Source: Rhizohabitans arisaemae (GTDB lineage: Bacteria; Actinomycetota; Actinomycetes; Streptosporangiales; Streptosporangiaceae). Taken from it: a stretch of DNA of 64,000 nucleotides. This document shows, piece by piece, positions 22,841 to 30,339 of the stretch. Where the stretch lies: the NCBI RefSeq assembly GCF_025996515.1, contig NZ_BLRH01000009.1:1-64000 (forward strand), read 5' to 3'. Position 1 is the stretch's first letter. Each line of letters starts with the position of its first letter. The notes beneath the pieces were generated by a model. The model saw only the letters and a list, made by a program, of their open reading frames with translations. It was not told where the DNA came from and searched no databases. The translations under genes were made by a program, and so were the position numbers.

Positions 22841-25800
22841 GGGCGTGCCCGCTCGGCCAGCGCGCTCTGGCGGAGCGCGGCCGCGCGGACCAGCCGCAGC
22901 ACCACGTGCTCGCGGCCGGGGTCGACGCCCAGGGCGCGGTGGTGGTGGGCGCGCAGCAGGACGCGAAGGAGCTCATCGGTGTGCCCGGACGGGTGGAGCC
23001 GGTGGTAAGCGGCCAGCACCGGGCAGCGCCGGGCCCAGGCAGCGAGCACGTCCGCGCCGCCGGGCAGGCGGGCCAGGTCGCTCCAGCCGGTGTGCGGGTT
23101 GGCCAGCCGGACCGCGTCGGCGCGGAGCGCGTCTTCGGCCTGCCGCGTCTCCGGGCGGCGTCGTCCCGGCAGGAGGTCTACGAGCCGGCGCAGCCCCTGG
23201 CCGGGGGTGGCCGAGAAGCCGAGGGCCAGGTCGAGCATGCTCGCCGCCGCGAGCACCTCCCCCGCAATGCCTGCACGGGTCGCCGTCTGGATCTGGGCGG
23301 CGGCCGCGGCGGCGTCGGCGGCGAACACCTGATGCGCGGCCCGCATCGCGGGCCCGTCGCCGAAGCGGCCCTCCTGCGGCTGGTAGGAGGCCAGCTCGAC
23401 GTCCGCGGCGAGCCGGGCTTGCCGCAGGTCCGCGGCCCAAGAGGCGACCCGTGCGGCAGCGGCGCCGTAGGCTCCGGGACTGCCGTCCAGCTCCAGGTAC
23501 AGGCTGAGGTGGCCGCCCCGGTCGGGGTGGGCCAGGTCCCGGAAGCGCTGCCACCACCACAGCCGTCCGTCGACGGCGGGGCAGAAGGAGGCCAGATACC
23601 CGGCGACGATCTCGTCGTGCCGGTGAGGATGGGCCAGGACTCGGGCGTGCAGCCAGTGAGGCGAACCGGGCAGATGGCCGATGTCGGGGCCGGTGGCTCG
23701 GGCGGGAGCGTGCTGGAGCGCCGGGGGCGGGATCGGGGTGGGGCGGGTGGCGTGCAAGCCGAGGACGAAGTCGTGGGGGCGGCCGACAGCACCGAGCTCG
23801 CCCGGGGTGCTGCCTTCGCGCAACTCGATCCGGTTCACCCGGTGCAGCCGTTCGCGCAGCAGACCACGGTGCCCTTCCTGGCCAAGATCGAGAGGCAGGC
23901 GCTGCTCGTGCTGGCACAGCTCCACATGGGCCGGGACGCGCGCCCGCTCCCGCCAGGCGGTGAAGGCGCTTTCCCATTCCCGGTGCGGCGCGGACATGCC
24001 GGGCAGGTCGGCGGCGGCCAGGAGCCAGCGTGCGGGCGACAGGACCGTCCTGCCGTACCGCAGGCGCGGCAGGTACGGCAGCCGGGCGGCGGCGCCCCAG
24101 TCGAAAGCCTGGTAGACCGCGCAGCGGGCGATCGGGAGTTCGGCCAGGAAGCGGGCCAGCGGCGGGGTGAGTGTGCCGGCCTCCAGCGGGTGGAGCACTC
24201 GGGGCTCGATCAGCGTTCCGGTCGAGCGGCGCAGGAGGTACATCTGGCGGGTGTCGGAGGTCACCGCCAGGTCGTCGAGTGCGATCGTCGCGCAGCCTCC
24301 GTCGATGGGCTCGTTCACCGCGATCGCTGATTCCAGCAGGCGCGGGACGCGGGTGACGTTGCTGCTGTGCCAGCGCCGCGCGGGGAAGGAGAGCTGGGCG
24401 GCGGCCGCGCCGGGATGGCTGGTGGCGGCGTAGGAGGCGGTGAGCGCGGCCCGATCGCGTTCGCCGCCCAGGGCGGCGAAGCGGCCCATCATGCTACTGG
24501 CCGGGCGAGGCACACCGGTGACGGCCAGGCGGAAGCGGCCCGCCCTCACGTCGGCGGGCGTGGCGGCATGCAGGCGGAACGCCAACTCGATTCGAGGCGG
24601 CACCAGCATGTCACCGGGGTCACCGACCGAGAGCTGGCCCAGCAGCGCCTGGTCGAGCTCGATCTCGGCGGCGCCGTCGAGGCCAGCTTCCTGCACGAGG
24701 GCGAGCAGCCGGTGGTCGCGGCCGGTGACCGGCTGCGGTGGATGGTGGTGGGCGGAGCCGCGGTAGTCGGCGGGTAGGCCGAGCCCGCTGTCGGCGACCA
24801 GGTCGGCCAGCGGCACGATCGCGCCGGGCCCGTATCGGCGGCGGAACGCCAGGTGGTAGCCCTTCCAGCGAGGGTGACCGTAGGGGTATGGGGTCAGCCT
24901 GAGCAGCGCGTCGGCAGCGTTCTGCGCCTCGCCGATCACGGCCGCCGGAACTGTGACGTCGGCGTCGAGTTGGACGGTGACGGCCAGCGGCTGCGGGGCC
25001 GTGCCGCAGAGGCCGAGCATCCGGTCGCCGGCGTGCAGGCGGAGCAGGTGGGCGGTCTGAGGGTGATGGCACAGGGCGTACCGGTTGTACCGGGCGAGGT
25101 CGTCTTGTGCGGCGCGCAGCTCTTTGACCAGCGGCCCGATCTCGGGAACCTCGTCAGCGCGGACGCGGGCGAGTTCCCGGTTGACGTGCGCGAGGGCGTC
25201 GGCGGCGGTCTGTGGCGCGGTGAGACGGGTCTGCAGGAAGCCGTTGGTGACGAGCCCGGCCACCAGCGCGGCGATCTGCTCGCGGCCGGTGGCGGGATAG
25301 CGGCCGGCCAGCAGCTCCGTCAGGTCAGAGAAGGGGATGGGGCGGCGGGAGTGGTCCAGGACGAAGCGCACGGGGCCGGTTATCCGGGCGGTGACCTGCT
25401 CGGCGGCCAGGACGGTCCGCGAGCTCGTCGGCGGCCGTCCGTCCGCGACCAGCCGGCCGCCTCGCTCGGTGGTGGTGGCCGCGACGACGGTGAGCCGGTC
25501 GAGCAGGTCGGGACATGCCTCTAACCGCGTGGTCACCGCGGCGAGCCAGAGGGCGTCAGCGCAGGCGGTAGCGCGATGGTGCGGCCCGAACCTGACTGAG
25601 ATCTCCGTGCCGGTCTCAGCCCACGCCGCGCCGGCGAACAGGCCGAACGGGGTTACCCGGCTGTGCCAGCGCAGCAGGTAGCAGGCCAGAGCGGCAGTCA
25701 GGCGACGCGGTGCGAAGGGCCTGTCCTCGCTCAGGGTCTTGCCGATCTCGGCGGCGAGGCCGGGGTTGGCGTGCTCGACGAGACGGCGGACCCCCGCCGT

Positions 25801-25932
25801 CGTCCACACCTCATCAAGCCAGGCCCGGCACGCGTGGGCGTCGCCGTGCAGGTCAGGTAGTCGCGGCAGGTCGAGACCGTCGCGGGTGGTGGCGCGGAAC
25901 AGGGTGGTGCCGTCGTGCCGGTACAGCGTCAT
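22837..25932 (-). CDS. lanB: Full-length class I lanthipeptide dehydratase LanB
   Basis: Predicted 1031-residue enzyme that uses glutamyl-tRNA to glutamylate, then eliminates from, Ser and Thr of the precursor. The N-terminal glutamylation domain has the hallmark RVTPFGLFAG (residues 92-101). The C-terminal elimination domain begins near residue 760, with WWWQRFRDLAHPDRGGHLSL in the position of the usual RY-D-HLR motif. The ATG at 25932 has GGAGG upstream, so the 13 extra residues of the longer frame are unlikely. It lies 87 nt after the precursor gene, behind a strong hairpin, and its stop overlaps lanC. Confidence 0.93.
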   Translation of the reverse strand: MTLYRHDGTTLFRATTRDGLDLPRLPDLHGDAHACRAWLDEVWTTAGVRRLVEHANPGLAAEIGKTLSEDRPFAPRRLTAALACYLLRWHSRVTPFGLFAGAAWAETGTEISVRFGPHHRATACADALWLAAVTTRLEACPDLLDRLTVVAATTTERGGRLVADGRPPTSSRTVLAAEQVTARITGPVRFVLDHSRRPIPFSDLTELLAGRYPATGREQIAALVAGLVTNGFLQTRLTAPQTAADALAHVNRELARVRADEVPEIGPLVKELRAAQDDLARYNRYALCHHPQTAHLLRLHAGDRMLGLCGTAPQPLAVTVQLDADVTVPAAVIGEAQNAADALLRLTPYPYGHPRWKGYHLAFRRRYGPGAIVPLADLVADSGLGLPADYRGSAHHHPPQPVTGRDHRLLALVQEAGLDGAAEIELDQALLGQLSVGDPGDMLVPPRIELAFRLHAATPADVRAGRFRLAVTGVPRPASSMMGRFAALGGERDRAALTASYAATSHPGAAAAQLSFPARRWHSSNVTRVPRLLESAIAVNEPIDGGCATIALDDLAVTSDTRQMYLLRRSTGTLIEPRVLHPLEAGTLTPPLARFLAELPIARCAVYQAFDWGAAARLPYLPRLRYGRTVLSPARWLLAAADLPGMSAPHREWESAFTAWRERARVPAHVELCQHEQRLPLDLGQEGHRGLLRERLHRVNRIELREGSTPGELGAVGRPHDFVLGLHATRPTPIPPPALQHAPARATGPDIGHLPGSPHWLHARVLAHPHRHDEIVAGYLASFCPAVDGRLWWWQRFRDLAHPDRGGHLSLYLELDGSPGAYGAAAARVASWAADLRQARLAADVELASYQPQEGRFGDGPAMRAAHQVFAADAAAAAAQIQTATRAGIAGEVLAAASMLDLALGFSATPGQGLRRLVDLLPGRRRPETRQAEDALRADAVRLANPHTGWSDLARLPGGADVLAAWARRCPVLAAYHRLHPSGHTDELLRVLLRAHHHRALGVDPGREHVVLRLVRAAALRQSALAERARP

Positions 25933-25969
25933 CGTCTGCCTCCAGCCGGTTCCCGGGTCGTGGCGCCGC

Positions 25970-26007
25970 ACCGGCGCGCCCCTCGGGAAAATGAGGCGCG
26001 CGCCGGT
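25970..26007 (-). terminator. Hairpin between precursor and lanB
   Basis: Fifteen-base arms (ACCGGCGCGCGCCTC on the minus strand, one mismatch) enclose an 8-nt loop in the 87-nt gap after the precursor gene. No T-run follows. A partial terminator or RNA-stabilising stem here would let the precursor be made in excess over the enzymes, as in other RiPP operons. Confidence 0.55.
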
Positions 26008-26019
26008 TCCGGCTTCTCG

Positions 26020-26205
26020 TTAGGAGACGTCCGACATGGAGGTATTGCAGGCGGTGCCGCTGCAGGTGCTGCCGCAGTTGTCGCTGGTGGAGCGCTGCAG
26101 CGCGGCGACCGGCTGGTCGGCCCAGACAGCGCGGACGTCGAGCGTGAACTCATCGGCCGAGGCGGGCATGGCGGCGGCGAGCGTGGCGTCGGCGGTGGGG
26201 GCCAT
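26020..26205 (-). CDS. lanA: FxLD-family class I lanthipeptide precursor
   Basis: A 61-residue precursor. The leader holds the family motif EFTLDVR (Phe20-x-Leu22-Asp23). The C-terminal core, from about residue 38, is rich in Ser, Thr and Cys (RSTSDNCGSTCSGTACNTS), with cysteines at 44, 48 and 53 and up to eleven hydroxyl residues; it could form at most three (methyl)lanthionine rings. Asp42, next to the first cysteine, is the likeliest target of the isoaspartyl-type methyltransferase. The ATG at 26205 is chosen over an upstream start because GAAGGAG precedes it. The leader cleavage site is not evident and no protease gene is nearby. Confidence 0.9.
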   Translation of the reverse strand: MAPTADATLAAAMPASADEFTLDVRAVWADQPVAALQRSTSDNCGSTCSGTACNTSMSDVS

Positions 26206-26265
26206 GATGACTCCTTCTCTGGGTCGGGTGGTGCCATCCACCTGGCGGTCAGCCTGGGCGGGAGC

Positions 26266-27477
26266 TCAGGACTGCGGCCAGGAGATCAAGAGGCGGCGGT
26301 GCCGCTTGGTGAGGACGAAACCGCCGGGCATCTGCTCGACGGGGGTGTCGGCGGGGTAGGCGGTGATGGCCGGGCCGGGGCCGTGCCGCTGCTCGGTGTC
26401 CCACCGGGCGACGCTTCCGGCCAGCCGCTCGGCCAGTGGGGGCCCGGCCGGACCGTACCCGTGTGCCCCGAACTCGACGCCGGCGTCGCCAGCGGGGCGG
26501 ACGGCGAGGTGGGCGAAGCTGTCACCGGCGACGATGGCGGGCGAGGCGATCCGGTTGTTCGGCGCGACCGCGCCCGTGTCGAGCTCGGGGTCCACCGACA
26601 TCGTGGCGAACCCCGCAAGGGTCGAGGCCAGCCAGAGCTGCAAGCCCGCGAAAGATTCGCTGCGGCCGACGGTGACGCCACTCCACGCCTCTGCGCGGGG
26701 GCCGTCCAGGGCGCCGGTCAGCAGGTAGGGGTCTGCCGGCTCGCCCTCGTCGAAGCGCAGGCCGACCTCCCTGCCGCGTAGGAGGATGAGCTGCTCGTTG
26801 TGCTCGCCGATGCCCTGCATGGCGACGAAGCCGCAGATTTCAGCGGAGTCGGCGACCAGTACGTCGCCCTGCTTGCGGAAGGCGATGGAGCGGGTCAGGC
26901 CGTTCATCCGCAGCGGGACGGTGAGGATGCCGTCGTCGGTGAGCTGGTCGGTCCAGGCGGGCGGGATGTCCCAGGCGCCGACAGTGACGATGATCCGGTC
27001 GTACGGCGCGCCCGTCGGGTCGCCGAGTTCGCCGTCGGCGAGCTTGACCGTCGCGGTGTAGCCGGCGCGTTCGAGGCCGACGTGCGCGCGGTCGATGATG
27101 TCGGGGTCGATGTCGATCGTCGTGATGGTGCCGTCGGGACCGACGATCTCGGCCATCAGCGCCGCGTGGTAGCCGCCGGAGCCGATCTCCAGGGCGCGCA
27201 TCCCGCGGCCGAGCCGGGACTGCTCCAGCATCGTGGCCTGGATGCTCGGCGCGCTGATCGAGCTGATCGAGACGCCGTGCTCGTCGCGCTTGGTGATCAG
27301 CGCACGGCCCCCGTCATAAGCCTTCTCGATCGACACCTCGGGCGCGAACAGGTGCCGCGGCACCCGGCGGAAGGCCTCCTCCACCTCTTTGGAGGCGATC
27401 ATGCCGCTGTCGACGAGCGCGTCGGTCATCTGGTCGCGCAGTTCCTGGTCGCGGGTGCTGCTGGTGGGTTCGGCCAC
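26266..27477 (-). CDS. FxLD-system protein-isoaspartate-type O-methyltransferase
   Basis: Predicted 403-residue SAM-dependent enzyme homologous to protein-L-isoaspartate O-methyltransferase (PCMT). The SAM site is ALEIGSGGYHAALMAEI (about 95-111), followed by the acidic IDIDPD. The PCMT-type loop VSISSISAPSIQA precedes it. A C-terminal extension of about 190 residues is typical of the FxLD-associated type. Related enzymes in lanthipeptide pathways (for example OlvSA) methylate an aspartate, giving succinimide and then isoaspartate. The GTG at 27477 has GGAAGG upstream, so the 50 extra residues of the longer frame are probably not translated. It is the first gene of the operon. Confidence 0.88.
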   Translation of the reverse strand: MAEPTSSTRDQELRDQMTDALVDSGMIASKEVEEAFRRVPRHLFAPEVSIEKAYDGGRALITKRDEHGVSISSISAPSIQATMLEQSRLGRGMRALEIGSGGYHAALMAEIVGPDGTITTIDIDPDIIDRAHVGLERAGYTATVKLADGELGDPTGAPYDRIIVTVGAWDIPPAWTDQLTDDGILTVPLRMNGLTRSIAFRKQGDVLVADSAEICGFVAMQGIGEHNEQLILLRGREVGLRFDEGEPADPYLLTGALDGPRAEAWSGVTVGRSESFAGLQLWLASTLAGFATMSVDPELDTGAVAPNNRIASPAIVAGDSFAHLAVRPAGDAGVEFGAHGYGPAGPPLAERLAGSVARWDTEQRHGPGPAITAYPADTPVEQMPGGFVLTKRHRRLLISWPQS

Positions 27478-27630
27478 CTGGGTTCCTTCCCCTTGCGCCC
27501 CGGAAGGGGGCGTGATCGTGGATGTCCTGGCTGCTTCGGCTCGGCCGGCGGTCAGGACGGTGAGGTACTGATGGTGGCGGCCGGTCGGGCCACGGTGCGG
27601 GCATCTGCTGCAAAATCCGAGACGCACTTT

Positions 27631-27685
27631 GTACTACATACTGCATAACCGACCTCCGGGGCGAGGTCAATGGAGTATGTAGTAC
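27631..27685. promoter_or_regulatory. Paired GntR operators in the divergent promoter
   Basis: GTACTACATACT (27631-27642) and its exact reverse complement AGTATGTAGTAC (27674-27685) lie 31 nt apart between the divergent methyltransferase and GntR genes. The local sequence is AT-rich compared with its surroundings. This is the expected place for the GntR protein to control itself and the lanthipeptide operon together. Confidence 0.65.
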
Positions 27686-27707
27686 TTATTCGCGTTAGGG
27701 TGTGCCC

Positions 27708-28469
27708 ATGAGCCCCAGCAGCTACCACGAGGTCGCCGACGTCATCCGCGCCGCGATCGCCGACGGCCTCTACCCGCGCGGCACGCTGCTGCCTACCGAG
27801 GACCGGCTCGCCACCGACCTCGGCGTCCACCGCGCCACAGTGAACAAGGCCCTCAAGATCCTCAAGAACGAGGGACTGCTGCACGTGGAAATGGGTGTCG
27901 GCACCCGCGTCCACCCACTGCCGCCCATCCTGCGCAACGCCGCCACCCGGCACAGCCGCGCCCACCGTGAACGCGGAGGAGTCCGCGGCGCCCTCGCCGC
28001 CGAGCTCGTCGACCTGGCCTACGAGCTCGACTCCGTCAACACCATCGGCCCCGGCAGGCCGCCCAAGCACATCGCCGCCATCCTCGGCGTCGACCCCGAC
28101 AGCGATAGTGTCATCGTCAGGCACCGCCGGATGCGCGCCCAGGACGTCCCGATCCAGATCGCCATCAGCTACATCCCGCGCGCCATCGCAGACGGCACCC
28201 CGATCGCCGAACGCGACCCCGGCATCGGCGGCATCAGCAGCCGCTTGGCCGAACTCGGCCACGCCCAGGTTGAACTCGAAGAACAGCTGCGCGTCCGGCC
28301 CCCGACCCGGGAAGAGGCGGCGTTCCTGGGAATGACCGTAGAGCAGCGGGTCTACGACGTCATCCAGATCGGCTGGACAGCAGACGAGCGGGCCGTCAAG
28401 GTGACCCGCTACATCCTGCCGACCTACCAATGGGACCTCGCCTACCGCTACCCCATCGACCCCGCCTGA
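27708..28469 (+). CDS. GntR/HutC-family regulator with UTRA domain
   Basis: Predicted 253-residue regulator. The winged helix-turn-helix covers about residues 8-70, with LPTEDRLATDLGVHRATVNKA and the wing around NEGLLHVEMGVGTRV. The C-terminal UTRA ligand domain includes VIVRHRRMRAQDVPIQIAISY. A GTG six bases upstream is an alternative start. It is divergent from the lanthipeptide operon across a 230-nt spacer containing two inverted operator-like sites, so it is the probable pathway regulator. The ligand is unknown. Confidence 0.87.
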   Translation: MSPSSYHEVADVIRAAIADGLYPRGTLLPTEDRLATDLGVHRATVNKALKILKNEGLLHVEMGVGTRVHPLPPILRNAATRHSRAHRERGGVRGALAAELVDLAYELDSVNTIGPGRPPKHIAAILGVDPDSDSVIVRHRRMRAQDVPIQIAISYIPRAIADGTPIAERDPGIGGISSRLAELGHAQVELEEQLRVRPPTREEAAFLGMTVEQRVYDVIQIGWTADERAVKVTRYILPTYQWDLAYRYPIDPA

Positions 28470-28488
28470 GCAGGCGCGGGCCACCGGC

Positions 28489-28979
28489 ATGCCCGGGCCG
28501 CGACGATCGCTCTCTCCCGCCCCGGGCGAACCGTGGAACGCGATCCTCGACATCACGAACTCATCCCGCGTGCGAAGGCGTAGTCAGGAGAGCGGCAAGG
28601 GCATGGGCTTGGCCGCACCGCAGATCGGCATCGGCCATGCCACGGCGATCATGATCCCCCCGACCCCGACCCCGACGCCGAACCGATCCTGCTGCTCAAC
28701 CCACGAGTAGTCGCCGAGGCCGCGGACTCCGACGAGCAGTACGAGGGCTGCCTGAGCTTCTTCGACGTGCGGGGCCTGGAGGTCGAGCACACCATGCCGA
28801 ACGGGCAGCAGATGATCACATGCTTCGTGGACGGCCAAGCGAGACTCGTCGCGCACGAGGTCGACCGGCTCTACGGACGGCTGTACACCTCCCGGATGCG
28901 TCCAGGGGTCCACCCGATCCCTGTCGAGGAGTATCGAGAAAGCGGGCAGCCGTGGACCACCAGGCGGAGCTCGGGCTGA
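28489..28979 (+). pseudogene. Decayed peptide deformylase
   Basis: The three deformylase motifs are recognisable but split between frames. Motif 1 (GMGLAAPQIG) reads in one frame up to about 28,660. Motif 2 (EGCLSFFDV) and motif 3 (VAHEVDRLYG) read in another, so a frameshift has occurred in the repetitive cccgacccc tract near 28,655-28,680. Motif 3 has Arg where the second metal-binding His of HEVDH should be. The N-terminal ~50 residues are missing or unrecognisable. It was probably a second deformylase carried by the island; it cannot now encode an active enzyme. Confidence 0.8.
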
Positions 28980-29097
28980 GCAGGAGAGCTCGGCAGCGCC
29001 AACCGGCCTCCGCTGAAGCCGATTCGATTCCCGCGCTCGAACTCGCCTCCCCGGCCCTTTCGCCGCGGCGGCCGTTGCGGGGTGAGGGCAGAGCGCC

Positions 29098-30339
29098 CTA
29101 CCGCGGGCGGGTGCGGAGGGCGGTGAGCGCACTCTGGTAGGCGCTGTGCGGGTCGTCGCTCGCCGAGGCGACGAGTTGCCAGTCGTGGCCTGCGGTGGCG
29201 AAGGGATACCACCGGCTGTCTTGCCCGTGACGGATCTCGATGCCGGCGGCCGGGTCGGTGACGTGGTTGTCGGCAATGCTCAGCGGCACGGCCGGGTCTG
29301 GGCGGAGTGGGGCGATGGCGGCGGCAGCCTGCTGAAGGACTTGAGGGTCGTCCGGGTAGAGGTGGCGGGCGGCGTGGATACCGGGTGTGCCGGCCAGATC
29401 GTAGGCGGCTACGAGGCTGCGTAATGTGTGCAGCTCCATGTCGAGCCGGTAGGCCACGATCTCGGCGCGTTCTGCGGCCGGTAGGGACGCGATGAGGCGG
29501 ACGGCGTCGGCGACCGGGTCGGTCTCGAACAGGGCGCCGTCGTCCAGGACCTGCTGGGCTTGGCGGGCGGCTTCGGCCGTGAGGTGGCTCAGCAGCCGCA
29601 GGGGCGGGGCGGGCGCTGGCGGCTCGGGCAGCTCGGCGTCCGCGAACTGCGCAGACCGCGCGCCATCGCTGCTGTCGACGGCGGTTTCGCGCGCGGGTAC
29701 GGGCTGGGGCGGGACACTGGGGTCGTAGCCGCGGTACGCCTGGTGTGCGGCGACATGGGGGCCTGCCGGGCGTGGAGGACGCGTCGGGGTGCACGGTTTG
29801 TCATGTTGTGCGGGCGTCGCCGGGGCGGCGGGGGCCGGTGCTTGCAGTAGGCCGGTCAGGTGCCGGTGGGGCAGGCCGCGCAGGGTCGTCATCAGGGAGG
29901 GGTTGGCTTGCAGGCGCTGGGTGAGGGCGTGGCCGAGGGCTGCGGTGTGCCGGCAGGGCGCCTGCCCGCAGTCGCAGGCGAACGACAGGTGCTCGGCGCG
30001 GGGTGCGATGGGGATGTCGCCAGTGTGGGCGGGGTCGGTGAGCGCGGCGGGTCGCTGTCCTTTCAACAGGGCTGGCTTGTGAGGGCCGGCGGCCAGGGCG
30101 GCGGCGATGATCTGCTGCTCGTCCGGGCTGAGCAGGGCGATGCGGATGACGGCGCGCACGGGCTCGGCGTGGCGAGGGGTGACTTCGGCGCTGACCTGGC
30201 CGGGTTCGGTGCTCAGGGCGGCGGGGACGCCGCCCCCCGCGTGGATCGTGTGACCCTGCTGGAGGATGACGTCGCTGCGGGTGGCCTGCTTGTGCGCTAC
30301 CGCCCAGACCAGCGCCCACGGTGAGGTGATGCCGGTCAC
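29098..30339 (-). CDS. SWIM zinc-finger protein
   Basis: Predicted 413-residue protein with a SWIM-type zinc finger, FACDCGQAPCRHTAALGHAL (Cys122, Cys124, Cys129, His131). The middle is Pro/Ala-rich and likely flexible; the C-terminal half has helical segments such as LTAEAARQAQQVLDDGALFE. The GTG start overlaps the SNF2 stop (GTGA), so the two are translated together. SWIM proteins paired with SNF2 ATPases occur in many bacteria. The finger probably binds nucleic acid or the ATPase. Not otherwise characterised. Confidence 0.82.
   Translation of the reverse strand: MTGITSPWALVWAVAHKQATRSDVILQQGHTIHAGGGVPAALSTEPGQVSAEVTPRHAEPVRAVIRIALLSPDEQQIIAAALAAGPHKPALLKGQRPAALTDPAHTGDIPIAPRAEHLSFACDCGQAPCRHTAALGHALTQRLQANPSLMTTLRGLPHRHLTGLLQAPAPAAPATPAQHDKPCTPTRPPRPAGPHVAAHQAYRGYDPSVPPQPVPARETAVDSSDGARSAQFADAELPEPPAPAPPLRLLSHLTAEAARQAQQVLDDGALFETDPVADAVRLIASLPAAERAEIVAYRLDMELHTLRSLVAAYDLAGTPGIHAARHLYPDDPQVLQQAAAAIAPLRPDPAVPLSIADNHVTDPAAGIEIRHGQDSRWYPFATAGHDWQLVASASDDPHSAYQSALTALRTRPR

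Noticed and set aside
27552-28556. A 334-codon minus-strand frame opposite the GntR gene
   Set aside because: Antisense to a clear GntR/UTRA regulator and across its operator region; composition typical of shadow frames.
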